DNA of 44,081 bases from the NCBI GenBank assembly GCA_031274765.1, contig JAISPR010000048.1:1-44081 (forward strand). The letters run 5' to 3'. Shown piece after piece: positions 8,695 through 17,552 of this stretch (positions are counted from its first letter, which is position 1; every line of letters starts with the position of its first letter). Below the pieces are notes generated by a model, which saw only the letters and a program-made list of their open reading frames with translations, had not been told where the DNA came from and ran no database searches. The position numbers and the translations under genes are program-made. The DNA is from Nitrososphaerota archaeon (GTDB lineage: Archaea; Thermoproteota; Bathyarchaeia; Bathyarchaeales; Bathycorpusculaceae).

Positions 8695-9244
8695 TTCTCG
8701 GGTGAATTTTCTATCTACGCTATTGTGGTTTAATGGTTTGTTTCTAAACTATATTTTGTATGTAGAAATGGTGAGTTTGATGAGATTTAATTGTATTAAA
8801 AACTACGCTTAACGGGGATTATGGATTTATAAATTTTGTAGTGTTTGGATCACGTGAGTACATGCATGTAAGCATGTGTATAAATTATATTTGTTGAACA
8901 AAAATAACGCGAAAATTTAAATTTCAACTAAAAACGCACAAAATAAAGATATGTTTCGTTGAAAGTTAACACATACTAAATTTTAGTTGTGTGAGATAAA
9001 TATGTGTTTTCATTTTTTTTACTGTGAGTTTTTTCTGATGGATTTTTCTCAAAAAAACGGGTTATTCATAGTAGCGTTTACTGGAGATAATTGCTTATGT
9101 GGCTGTGGTTTTGAGTTTTTGGGTTGAGTATTTTTCCTGGTTTGAGCTTGTGTATGGTTTGTAAAATGTTTGTGACTCGAGCTTTGGCAGTTAAGCTGAA
9201 TTTATGATATAAAAATGATGGTAGATTGTTTGTGTCGTTGAGAT
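8695..9244. other. intergenic region, partial diverged repeat
   Basis: No gene seen. Around 8858-8930 a stretch with GCATGTAAGCATGT and AAATTTAAATTTCAAC resembles 10131-10192, where the corresponding pieces are GCAAGCATGT and GAATTTAAATTCCAAC. The rest is AT-rich without recognisable structure. Confidence 0.4.
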
Positions 9245-10000
9245 TTATAATTCTCTGCTACAAGTAGGGCAGGTAGGGTTTTTTGTAATGTCTATGGTGG
9301 TGAAGTTCATGTCTGTGAAGTCGCATACTAAAAGTTTGCCGATAAGTGGTGTGCCTGCTCCAGTGATAAGTTTGATGGTTTCAAGGGCTTGGAGATTTCC
9401 TATGGTGCCTGCAGTTGCGCCCATGATGCCCCGTGTATCACCTGTAGTGTATGTGTTTTGATTATTTGGAATTAAACATTCAAGACATCCCGTTTTTGGG
9501 GGTTGAAACACCGTGAGGTTGCCTTCTAAGCCAATTGCAGCACCAAAAACATAAGGTATTCCCCGTTTTATGCAGGCACTGTTGACAAGATGTCGTGTGG
9601 GCATGTTATCTAAACCGTCTACCACAACATCCACATTATGTAAAAGATGTTCAATGTTGTGTGCGTTAATGTTTTCTACAATTGCCTCAACCAATATGGT
9701 TGGATTGTGTTTCTGTAGCTGTTTAGATGCGGCTTTCGCTTTGAGGTAGCCGAGATCATCGTGGGTATAGAGGATTTGGCGGTGTAAATTGTGTGGTTCA
9801 AGAATGTCTTGATCGATTACTCGGATATAACCAACTCCTGCAAGTGCTATATAGAGCGAGGAAACTGAACCCAAACCGCCAACACCCATAACTGCAACCC
9901 TGGCATTTGAAAGCTTCTGTTGTCCTTTCGTGCCTATTTCTTTTAACATTATTTGATGTCTATAAAACTGTCTTGCAAATCTTGTATCTGCCATATCCAT
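9245..10000 (-). CDS. ThiF/MoeB/HesA family E1-like adenylyltransferase
   Basis: A 251-residue E1-like enzyme that adenylates the C-terminal glycine of a ubiquitin-like sulfur carrier (MoaD, ThiS or SAMP type). Visible are the ATP-binding MGVGGLGS (38-45), the acidic strand end RVIDQDILEPHNLHRQ (60-75) with the family's NLxRQ, VVDGLDNMPTRHLVN, and two zinc-binding CxxC pairs, CLEC (around 173) and CPTC (244-247). Size and motifs fit archaeal UbaA/MoeB-type proteins used for molybdopterin, thiamine or tRNA thiolation. GGAG lies about 10 nt before the ATG at 10000. No carrier gene is adjacent, so the pathway is undetermined. Confidence 0.85.
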   Translation of the reverse strand: MDMADTRFARQFYRHQIMLKEIGTKGQQKLSNARVAVMGVGGLGSVSSLYIALAGVGYIRVIDQDILEPHNLHRQILYTHDDLGYLKAKAASKQLQKHNPTILVEAIVENINAHNIEHLLHNVDVVVDGLDNMPTRHLVNSACIKRGIPYVFGAAIGLEGNLTVFQPPKTGCLECLIPNNQNTYTTGDTRGIMGATAGTIGNLQALETIKLITGAGTPLIGKLLVCDFTDMNFTTIDITKNPTCPTCSREL

Positions 10001-10800
10001 TCATTCAGTTCTCCAGTTATATTGATGGTAGTGCTAATTTGCCCATAAAACTATTCGTTCTCACAATAATGCGACTTAAAATGTAATTCTCGCCAAATCT
10101 TTAGTATGTGTTAATTCATGTAAGTACATGCAATGAACCTGGTATGCAAGCATGTTTATTGAATAAAAACCGTACAGGAATTTAAATTCCAACCTGAACT
10201 CTACGAATTACGCTACATAAACCGATTTTAAAGCCAAAACCAACCCCCAAATCAACAACCAATAACAAACCACAAATAAAAATACGCTACAGATACGCTA
10301 CAGCATCGAAAGGAAATTTTGCAGAGGTTCTATTTTATGATGAATGAGTTGAATGGCGAATAGCTGTTATTTGACATATCACCCTGCAGATAACCTTGTT
10401 TATAGTTAACGAATTTATATAATCGGGACCTTGACCTTTTTAATAAAGCCTTGTTGCGGTTAGAACTTTATTAGTGGCTGGTTTGCAGTTTGCACCTGTT
10501 TATGCAAAAATGTGTGTTTTGACAAGCGGTTTGAAATACCACAAGTCTTGTGGCTAAATAATTTATCAGAAACACTCTTTGCCTCGCAAATTTGTTTCAG
10601 TTAGGTTATATCCATCATCAACTGTATCTGCACATGAACAAGTTTCTGTTTTATGTTATGAAAATTGACAGTGTGTATTTTTTGTGGTTTTCCAATTATT
10701 ATTTTTGAAATTGAACTATATTGGATTTCGTTACTACGCAGTGTGCCACTTAGACTTAAAATAGTGTGCCCGTGAAGGTTTTGCAGTAAAAACATTAATC
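10001..10800. other. intergenic region with no supported gene
   Basis: About 800 bp of AT-rich sequence. It has the second copy of a diverged repeat at 10131-10192 (see 8695-9244). I see no coding pattern with a plausible start, and no tRNA-like fold. Confidence 0.4.
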
Positions 10801-10914
10801 AGACGGTGCAAAAAGTCAAAAAATAATATTACTAAACACTGCAGGCAATGTATATCTCCTTGGTTGCTGTATGTTGTGGTCTTGGTGAATTTTATCGGAG
10901 TTTTTGCGCAGTCT
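10801..10914 (+). repeat. repeat family C, copy 1 (MITE-like)
   Basis: 114 bp from AGACGGTGCAAAAAGTC to TTTTTGCGCAGTCT. It shares the right half, including GTATGTTGTGGTCTTGGTGA, with copies at 17215 and 25076. It ends about 30 bp before the DUF2795 gene, so it supplies that gene's immediate upstream sequence. Confidence 0.8.
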
Positions 10915-10947
10915 GATATGTTGAATTTAATTGTGGAGGTGAACTGG

Positions 10948-11169
10948 TTGGTTAGAAATGAAGATGCGACGGCGCAGGTATATGCTAACCCGGCAAAAAT
11001 TCAACATAGTCTAAAAGGAGCTCACTATCCATCCCATAAGAGCGATTTAGTCCGGCTTGCAAAGAGTAACAGCGCTCCAAGTGATGTCATGGATGCTTTG
11101 GCTGTACTTCCTAACAAAGCGTATGCCTCTCCAGCAGATCTCATGAAAGAAATCGGCAAAAAAGAGTAA
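10948..11169 (+). CDS. DUF2795 domain protein
   Basis: A small protein of 73 residues. The segment AKIQHSLKGAHYPSHKSDLV followed by RLAKSNSAPSDVMDALAVLP and NKAYASPADL matches the DUF2795 pattern (helix, hY/FPaskxdLv, GAPxDVhdaLxxLPdxxYxsPxdv). Function is unknown; the domain occurs in small soluble proteins of archaea and actinobacteria. The start chosen is TTG at 10948 because GGAGGTG lies six bases before it; an in-frame ATG at 10918 abuts the end of a family C repeat. A still longer reading frame from 10864 is created by the repeat and is not part of the gene. Confidence 0.75.
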   Translation: MVRNEDATAQVYANPAKIQHSLKGAHYPSHKSDLVRLAKSNSAPSDVMDALAVLPNKAYASPADLMKEIGKKE

Positions 11170-11231
11170 TTGTAGATAATCTGATTTCTCTTTTTAATTT
11201 TCATTTTTTATTTATAAATTTATAAGTAAAT

Positions 11232-11392
11232 ACTTACATTCGACGGTTTGGGAAAAAAATATTTGGAATTGTTTATATTACAGGTTGTTGCGTGTTTTTG
11301 GTTATTTTTACAATGGTTTTCTTATTTTTTCGAATATTTTTTGAGCATGATTTAATTTTTGGCTGTTTTAGGTCAAACTGCCGAATGTAAGT
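11232..11392 (+). repeat. repeat family D, copy 2 (MITE-like)
   Basis: 161 bp with the clearest D ends: ACTTACATTCGACGGTTTG at the left and CAAACTGCCGAATGTAAGT at the right, inverted repeats matching at 17 of 19 positions. It shares GGCTGTTTTAGGTCAAACTG with the copy at 21261. Confidence 0.75.
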
Positions 11393-11750
11393 GAATATAT
11401 TTTTCAAAAAGTAGTTTTTAATTGTGATGAGAGTTTGTGTGTTTTTTGTGGTTTCTTGTTTTTTGTCTGAGGTTAGGCGTGGGCATGATCTGTTGCTTGT
11501 GCGTTGGGGTTATTTGTTAAAACCATCATGCCTGCTGAACAGTACCGCTAAATATCTGCTCTTTGCGGTTGGTTATATCGTAACGGTGCAGGCGTTATGT
11601 GTACATTTCTTTATACAAGTAAGGCTTTGTGCACTTTTTTTGTCTGATAGATCGTTGAGTTTACATCAAACATAAGTATTTTGAAATCATACCTTTCAGA
11701 TGCCTAACAGGCAAGCACTTCTTTTAAAAAAACTAATAGAAGGTAAAAAA
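11393..11750. other. upstream region of the surface-protein gene
   Basis: 358 bp without a supported gene. It should contain the promoter of the following gene; a GAAGGT ribosome-binding-like sequence lies at the 3' end, 6-7 nt before the ATG at 11751. Confidence 0.4.
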
Positions 11751-14225
11751 ATGAAATATATAAAAAATAGACAAACAAAACTTTTAGCATACCTTATAAC
11801 AACGCTACTTTTAGCATCTATTACTATCGCAGCATCCCCGCCAGCAATAGCTATTTCTAGCCCAGCGCTATCTGCATCACACGGTAATGCTGGTGACACA
11901 ATAACTGTACTAGGCACTGACGCACAGCCAGGCAGCCAAATAAACATCTTCTGGGAAAACGCAAATCCTACAAATCGGCTAACCACATTCTACGCCATCG
12001 GTTCTGGTGCTTACTCAGGGGAAATAAACATCCCTGTTGTACCCGCAGGCGCATACTACATAATAGTTCAGGATTTCAACGGAATGGCCGGATCAATATT
12101 CACCATCGAACCAAAAATAACCATAGCACCCGCACTTGGAATACCAAACGATACCATTCATGTTTCCGGTACAGGCTTTGCTGCTAATGCAAATATAACC
12201 CTCAATTTTGGTGGTGCTCCCTTTACCACGATTCTTCAAACCATAACAACTGATGCATCCGGAACATTCTCTGCAACTTTTAGCGTCCCCAACCAACCAT
12301 ATGGCTCCTACAACATCTATGCATCTGACTCCATAAACACCGCATCCGCCCCATTCACAATAGGTGCCTCTATTGATATAGACAAAGCCCAAGGCTCAGC
12401 AGGAACTGTTGTAACCCTAACTGGAAGAGGATTCACAGCCACAGAAGGAACCAACATAGCCGTAACAATTAATTCATCTGAACTCCCTGTAGTTTTACCA
12501 ATTAAAACAGCCGCAGACGGAACATTCACTGGACAAGTAATCATCCCAACCCTACCCGCTGCCCCATATCAGATTTCAACCTCAGACGGAACCATCACAG
12601 CATCAGCACCCTTTAACGTTACAGTCACCAGCGGTATTACCCTATCCCCAAAGACAGGCGCTCCTGGTATTCAGACAGTGCAAATTTCAGGCAATGGCTT
12701 CACCGCTAAAGCAGGCACACCCGTTACTGTACAAATTGGACCACTTATTTTGGGTACCTACACCACCGACATAACAGGCACTTTCACAGGAACCTTTACA
12801 GCCCCAACACTATTTCCCGCTGTATACACCGTCACAGCCAAAGATGCCAACGGGCTAGTCGCATCCACCCAATTCCAGACAACGTTGACCGCTCTTGCAG
12901 TAACTCCAACAACCGGCGCAACGGGCGCAACTGTCACACTCACAGGGTTTGGGTTTACTGGCAAAACCGCAAACATCACAATCGACGGCACTTTACTATC
13001 AGCTATATCTGTTGGTGATCCTCAAACATCTGGAACTCTCCTGGGTGGCGCAAACTTTGTTGTTCCCACTCTTCCAGCTGGCACCTACACAATAACTGCT
13101 ACAGACACTGACGGCCTAACCGCACAAACCACCCTTAGCATAACCTCTACTAGTACAGTAACGCTCAATCCCACAATCGCATCACCTGATACTACAGTTA
13201 ATGTGGCGACACGATGGTTCGAACCATATACTATGCTTACCTTTACCCTCAAAAACGCAACATACAGCACAGACATTTATCCGGCTCCTAGCACAGGATT
13301 TGGCGGTACTACAACCAATGCAACAGGTGACTACATGGGCACCTTTGTGGTTCCTCTAACTTGTAACTTTGGCAACTATGTCCTTAGCATTACCAGTGCA
13401 CACGGTTTAACAGCTGAAGTTCCACTCACTGTTTCACCGATGAATATCGCAGTTGCTCCACGTCAATCGCAGTATGCTCAAGGTGAAACTGGCACCTTCA
13501 AGGTCACCAGCGAATTAAATACGCCGGGTTCAATTGTTCTCACTGATCCTAACGGTTTTACTTTTGATGTACTCGCTGTTAACTTGCAAAAAGCTGGTGG
13601 TGCTTACACCGATCCTTACATAACCTTCCGGTTGCCAAGTGATGCACCAGTTGGAACTTGGAGCTGGACAGCCGACTTTACTGCATATGGCGGTTATACA
13701 GAGGCTGGTCACTTTACAGTCGTTCCAGCAGTTTCACTCCCCAGTGCAGGAATCGCAAGTTCCACAAAAATCGGCACCTCAGATGATGGCACTGTCCAAA
13801 ACGATTCTCCAAAAACAAACTATCCCATAGATACCCCGAGTGCTACTGATTCAAATGAAGTAACAAACGCTGATAAATCTCAAGAAACATCAAACTCTGG
13901 CGCATCAAGCTCAACTGATTCAACAAATGCTGTGGTGGCAAACAAATCTAGTGCAAGCACAGATCCAAATACGGAAACACAAAATGAATTCATAGCTTCT
14001 TCCAATGTAGCTGAAACCGCTATAAAAACATCAACTACAACAAGTTCAATAGCAACATCCATTGCTTTAACACTATTGATTGCAGGGTCCATAGCTAGTT
14101 TTGCCATGCTTGGTTTACGGTACAAATGTGTGCCTTTTTCTGCTGTAGCTCAGATAATAACCCGTTGCCAGAAAATTATAAAACGGTTAGTTACTGGTGT
14201 TGCTAACATAAAAATTTCCCTCTAA
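11751..14225 (+). CDS. cell-surface protein with tandem IPT-like Ig-fold repeats
   Basis: An 824-residue secreted protein. The N-terminus is a signal peptide (KLLAYLITTLLLASITIAAS, then PPAIAIS). Six repeats of about 85 residues follow, each built as strand-rich units such as GDTITVLGTDAQPGSQINIF, GATVTLTGFGFTGKTANITI, SGTFSATFSVP, and endings like PAGTYTITATDTDGLTA; they resemble IPT/TIG-type folds. A seventh, different beta domain (ASPMNIAV onwards) has TFKVTSELNTPGSIVL and WSWTADFTAYGGYTEAGHF. Then comes a Ser/Thr/Asn-rich stalk of about 110 residues and a C-terminal membrane helix (SIALTLLIAGSIASFAMLG) with a basic cytoplasmic tail. It is probably an S-layer-associated or adhesion protein. 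The start at 11751 is preceded by GAAGG and gives a proper signal peptide; the longer frame from 11700 does not. Confidence 0.8.
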   Translation: MKYIKNRQTKLLAYLITTLLLASITIAASPPAIAISSPALSASHGNAGDTITVLGTDAQPGSQINIFWENANPTNRLTTFYAIGSGAYSGEINIPVVPAGAYYIIVQDFNGMAGSIFTIEPKITIAPALGIPNDTIHVSGTGFAANANITLNFGGAPFTTILQTITTDASGTFSATFSVPNQPYGSYNIYASDSINTASAPFTIGASIDIDKAQGSAGTVVTLTGRGFTATEGTNIAVTINSSELPVVLPIKTAADGTFTGQVIIPTLPAAPYQISTSDGTITASAPFNVTVTSGITLSPKTGAPGIQTVQISGNGFTAKAGTPVTVQIGPLILGTYTTDITGTFTGTFTAPTLFPAVYTVTAKDANGLVASTQFQTTLTALAVTPTTGATGATVTLTGFGFTGKTANITIDGTLLSAISVGDPQTSGTLLGGANFVVPTLPAGTYTITATDTDGLTAQTTLSITSTSTVTLNPTIASPDTTVNVATRWFEPYTMLTFTLKNATYSTDIYPAPSTGFGGTTTNATGDYMGTFVVPLTCNFGNYVLSITSAHGLTAEVPLTVSPMNIAVAPRQSQYAQGETGTFKVTSELNTPGSIVLTDPNGFTFDVLAVNLQKAGGAYTDPYITFRLPSDAPVGTWSWTADFTAYGGYTEAGHFTVVPAVSLPSAGIASSTKIGTSDDGTVQNDSPKTNYPIDTPSATDSNEVTNADKSQETSNSGASSSTDSTNAVVANKSSASTDPNTETQNEFIASSNVAETAIKTSTTTSSIATSIALTLLIAGSIASFAMLGLRYKCVPFSAVAQIITRCQKIIKRLVTGVANIKISL

Positions 14226-14229
14226 ACCC

Positions 14230-14252
14230 TTTTTTTATTTTTTGTTTTTTGT
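14230..14252 (+). terminator. T-run terminator after the surface-protein gene
   Basis: Runs of seven and six T immediately after the stop codon fit intrinsic archaeal termination. Confidence 0.4.
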
Positions 14253-14377
14253 TCAGTTTTTTTGTTCAGTTTTTTTGTTTTTTGTTCATCTCTTTTTTAG
14301 GATATCTAGAGTTCTACAGTTACATGTTGTTTGGGGAAAATTCTAAATGTGAGAGCGCCCAAATATGGTTGATGATT

Positions 14378-14779
14378 ATGACTGAAAAAGTAGATCCGAT
14401 TAAACTACACAAAGACGCTAATGCATTAATGGAAACCGGCAAATATGTCGAAGCACGTGACCTCTTTGACAAAGCTGCTGAATTCTACTACAAAGGCCAG
14501 AATTATTTCGGCTCTGCCGAGATGAACTATAAAGCCGGAGAGTGTTCAGCCCATCTCAAAGAATACCAAAAAGCAGTGGAATTTTTCCTTAAATCTGCTG
14601 ATATCTCATTAGCTAAGGGTTTTGAGCGCTATGGTATAAGCGCCCTTGAGAACACCAAAGAGAATCAAAAAGCGCTGGGTAACATCAAAGAAGTCGAAGA
14701 ATTGAGCAAAAAAATTGATGCGCTCAACAAAAAGCAGCAGGAACCTGAAGACGAATCCAGTTTTTCAGTGTTCTCATAA
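14378..14779 (+). CDS. small TPR-like (SNAP-like) helical-repeat protein
   Basis: A soluble, all-helical protein of 133 residues. Repeats such as LHKDANALMETGKYVEARDL and NYKAGECSAHLKEYQKAVEF, with A-x-x-x-Y-x-x-A spacing, are tetratricopeptide-like and resemble the pattern of SNAP/14-3-3-type helical repeats. The tail is acidic and coiled (NIKEVEELSKKIDALNKKQQ). The ATG at 14378 is used because upstream in-frame codons (MFSFFVQFFCFLFISF) are T-rich leader. It probably mediates protein-protein interaction. The partner is unknown; neighbours give no clue. Confidence 0.65.
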   Translation: MTEKVDPIKLHKDANALMETGKYVEARDLFDKAAEFYYKGQNYFGSAEMNYKAGECSAHLKEYQKAVEFFLKSADISLAKGFERYGISALENTKENQKALGNIKEVEELSKKIDALNKKQQEPEDESSFSVFS

Positions 14780-14953
14780 TCTGTTTCTTTTTTCAAAATA
14801 TCTTTCTGTCGCTCTTTCTTTTTTCAGCAAATTTCTTGGAATCAAAAAATAGTATAAGGGTACCGCCGAAAATTTTTTAGTCGTCATACGATACAATATT
14901 GCAACAGGCACATACAATGCACGAACACAAATATCTATAAAAACAACATAATG

Positions 14954-15250
14954 CAAAAATTAATCCAAATAAAAGACTCACATGAAAAATTAACAAAACA
15001 CATAAGTACTAAGCACATCCATCCCGCAACAAAAAACAATCCACCCCAACACACAATCCAAAAAAAGTAAACAAACCAAGATACAACCCAACCTCATGTA
15101 CAAAACCCTCTCCAAAACAAATACAACATCTCAAACAACCAAACCCAACCATAAAACAACCGCCGCTCCTTCCGCCGCTTCCTAACATATCAACCAACAA
15201 CAAAGCCCAATCCATATGGGACTCCAAAGAAGCTAGCAAAAACAGAATCG
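14954..15250. other. amino-rich (A+C) tract on the plus strand
   Basis: About 300 bp dominated by A and C on the plus strand, so G+T-rich on the minus strand. It stops where the IS5-type remnant begins. Open frames on the minus strand here reflect scarcity of A and are not supported as genes. Confidence 0.5.
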
Positions 15251-15545
15251 ACAAAAAACCTGATCATTTTACTCCGTTTTTAGAGCAAAAAGGTGCAATA
15301 AAGCATGAGGGTTCCATATTGATGTTTCCTTTGTTGATGTGCCCGTCAGCGTTATGTGTGAAGAAAACAAATAAATAAAAGTCGGCTAAACTTCAACAAA
15401 ATGGTAAAACAAACCCTAATCTAGTCCAAAAAAACGTTGATGCGTGTTGGACGAAGAAAAATGACGAAGTTCATTATGGGTATAAGGGATATGGAAGTGG
15501 ATGAAAAAGTCAAGTGGATTGCGGGTTTTGTAGTTGTGTTTGTTT
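15251..15545 (+). pseudogene. IS5-type transposase remnant
   Basis: Fragments of a DDE transposase readable in shifting frames. DKKPDHFTPFLEQKGAIKHE and GSI lead into IDVSFVDVP, which matches the first catalytic Asp region of IS5-type enzymes. After a further frame change comes NPNLVQKNVDACWTKKNDEV and HYGYKGYG, equivalent to the family's DArWTkK...hyGYKnH block with the second Asp. Next is VDEKVKWIAGFVV, in another frame. Several frameshifts and stops make it a dead gene. Its 3' part becomes G+T-rich, and a family A repeat follows at 15603. Family assignment is from remembered motifs. Confidence 0.7.
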
Positions 15546-15602
15546 TGATGTATGTTGGTTGAAAGTTTGTGGTTTTTTTCTGGTTGAGCGGAGGGGTGTG
15601 GG

Positions 15603-15707
15603 AGACAGTTTAAAAACTAGATTTTTTCGTGTTTTTGGCGGAAATGGGCGGAGAAAATCGGTTTTTTTCTTGTTTTTCTGGGATTTGTGTTAGTTTTCGG
15701 ACAGTCT
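15603..15707 (+). repeat. repeat family A, copy 3
   Basis: 105 bp from AGACAGTTTAAAAACTA to TAGTTTTCGGACAGTCT, containing GGAGAAAATCGG and CTTGTTTTTCTGGGATTTG as in the 42200 copy. It lies in a G+T-rich tract just 3' of the transposase remnant. Confidence 0.8.
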
Positions 15708-15897
15708 GGAGGTGTTCTGTTATTTGTGTTTGGTTAGTATTTTGGTTTTGTTTGTTGGGTGTGGGTATGGTCAAGTAGTATTGTTGTGTCTTGATATATG
15801 GGGTAAAACAGGTTTTCTGGGGTCCCCCTAAGTATAGTAGCTGATGTGGCTGGTAGTCGAACAATTCTTAAACATCTTAGTTTACTATATACCCGAG

Positions 15898-16845
15898 ATG
15901 CTGGATATGGAAACTTGGGATGTTATAATCATAGGCGCCGGATCAGCAGGTTTATCTGCTGTTATATATGCTGTACGAAGCGGGCTCAAATCATTGGTTT
16001 TAGATGAGCAATTTGCCGGAGGCGTAATTGCCAATGTTCCAATAATTGTTAACTATCCTGGATTTTTAGAAATTAGTGGGGCTGAACTGGCACAAAAAAT
16101 GACTGACCATGCACGTAAACTTGGTGCAGTTGTTCATGATATCGAGGCTGTAACCGCTCTTAACCTCCAAGGTGAAACTAAAATTCTAACTACTTCTGTA
16201 GCCACATATGGTGCTAAAGCAGTAATCATTTCCATGGGTTCTCATCATAAAGAAATCGGTGTAAAAGGCGAAAAAGAATTTCGTGGTCGGGGCGTAAGTT
16301 ACTGTGGGGTCTGTGATGGGCCATTCTTTAAGGGTAAACGGGTTTTTGTGGTCGGCGGAGGAAACTCGGCTTGTATAACTGCGTTATATCTCTCAGGCTT
16401 AGCTGTGCAGGTTACTGTTATCCACCGTCGCGAAATATTTCGGGCAGAAGACTCGCTTATAAAAGAAATTGCAGGTAAAAATAACATCAAAATTCTCTGG
16501 AACACTGAAATTCAAGAAATCAAGGGTGATAAACAAGTCCGTACTGTTATTTTACAAAACAACAAATCAGGGCAAACCAGCGAAATAGAAGCTGATGCAG
16601 TGTTTATCCAAATCGGCGAATCTCCCAACAGTCAACTCGTAGCTGCCAGTGGCGTCGAAATAGATAAATATGGATACATAAAAATCAATGTCCGCCAACA
16701 AACCAACCTCAACGGTGTATTTGCTGCGGGTGATGTAACTAATCATCCCATTAAACAGGTTGGTACTGCTGTCGGGCAGGGTATCACAGCGGCCTTGGAA
16801 GCATACGCATACATCCGTCGACCATATTATAAAAATGATCGATAG
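15898..16845 (+). CDS. trxB: thioredoxin-disulfide reductase (TrxB-like flavoprotein)
   Basis: Reduces thioredoxin-like proteins with NAD(P)H through FAD and a redox disulfide. The 315 residues contain the FAD-binding VIIIGAGSAGLSA at the N-terminus, the active-site CGVC followed by DGPFF (Cys about 136 and 139, the position of CATC in classic enzymes), the second dinucleotide motif FVVGGGNSACITALYL with HRREIFRAE, and the C-terminal FAD motif GVFAAGDVTN. HRRxxxR suggests NADPH, but specificity in archaeal homologues varies. ATG at 15898 (MLDMETWDVIIIG) is chosen because the longer frame from 15844 adds residues unlike the family. No thioredoxin gene is adjacent. Confidence 0.88.
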   Translation: MLDMETWDVIIIGAGSAGLSAVIYAVRSGLKSLVLDEQFAGGVIANVPIIVNYPGFLEISGAELAQKMTDHARKLGAVVHDIEAVTALNLQGETKILTTSVATYGAKAVIISMGSHHKEIGVKGEKEFRGRGVSYCGVCDGPFFKGKRVFVVGGGNSACITALYLSGLAVQVTVIHRREIFRAEDSLIKEIAGKNNIKILWNTEIQEIKGDKQVRTVILQNNKSGQTSEIEADAVFIQIGESPNSQLVAASGVEIDKYGYIKINVRQQTNLNGVFAAGDVTNHPIKQVGTAVGQGITAALEAYAYIRRPYYKNDR

Positions 16846-16918
16846 CGATAAAAAATGGTCTACAGAATCGTGACAGCAATGTCCAAACTATAAACAATAG
16901 GAACAAACTTCAATATCA

Positions 16919-17020
16919 GACTGTGCAAAAGTCAAAACAACATTACTAAACGCTACGGGCAACAAATACTCTTTTTCTGTTGTTGTATTGGGGTCTTGGT
17001 GATTTTTATCGGAATTTAAG
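16919..17020 (+). repeat. repeat family C, copy 2, right end lost
   Basis: Begins AGACTGTGCAAAAGTC and runs through GTATTGGGGTCTTGGTGATT to GGAATTTAAG, where the right terminal repeat is missing. It is diverged and followed 200 bp later by copy 3 in the same orientation. Confidence 0.65.
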
Positions 17021-17214
17021 TTGATATCTAAACTGCACAATAACACTTGATTTTATGAACTGGATTTATTTTGTTATTTTTGATAATTTTTCACCAATTC
17101 TTATATTTACTTGGATAAAATAGACTTAAACACAAACAAATGAAACAGGCTTTATTTGCGAGTGCGCAGAGAACCTAATACATACAATAAAAATAATTTT
17201 TTCATTTATAGTCC

Positions 17215-17330
17215 AGACTGCGCAAAAGTCAAAAAACAACATCACTAAACATTGTAGATAGCGTACAACCCGTTACTTATTGCTGTATGTAGTGGTCTTG
17301 GTGAATTTTATTGGAGTTTTTGCGCAGTCT
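17215..17330 (+). repeat. repeat family C, copy 3
   Basis: 116 bp with perfect ends AGACTGCGCAAAA and TTTTGCGCAGTCT. It reads through in one frame as MLYVVVLVNFIGVFAQS, also seen in copy 1; the frame does not continue into any conserved protein, so this is chance coding. Upstream of the redox operon. Confidence 0.85.
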
Positions 17331-17552
17331 GAGTCTGGAATTGTTTACTTCACATATGAACTCTTGTCGATGTCAGGTGTCTGTTGTAGGATGAAAACCC
17401 GAGAAATATCCCTTACCTGTTGTGCAATAGATGTTTTTAGCTTTTTTCAGAGTAAGAATTATATGATTCTAAATTCCTTTTGCTGTTCATGCTTTTAGCC
17501 AGTATGCTAATGCATTAAAAATTAACACGGGAAACAAGGAGACTTACTGTCA

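Noticed and set aside
11424-11675. 83-codon plus-strand frame before the surface-protein gene
   Set aside because: G+T-biased composition, no ribosome-binding site, and no recognisable pattern; the region is next to a D repeat.
11700-11750. Longer N-terminus for the surface protein from the ATG at 11700
   Set aside because: It would put 17 charged residues before the signal peptide, while the ATG at 11751 has a GAAGG site and gives a normal signal peptide.
17280-17498. 72-codon frame starting MLYVVVLVNFIG
   Set aside because: Its first part is the right end of a family C repeat and the remainder does not look like a protein; the same start occurs in the copy at 10864.
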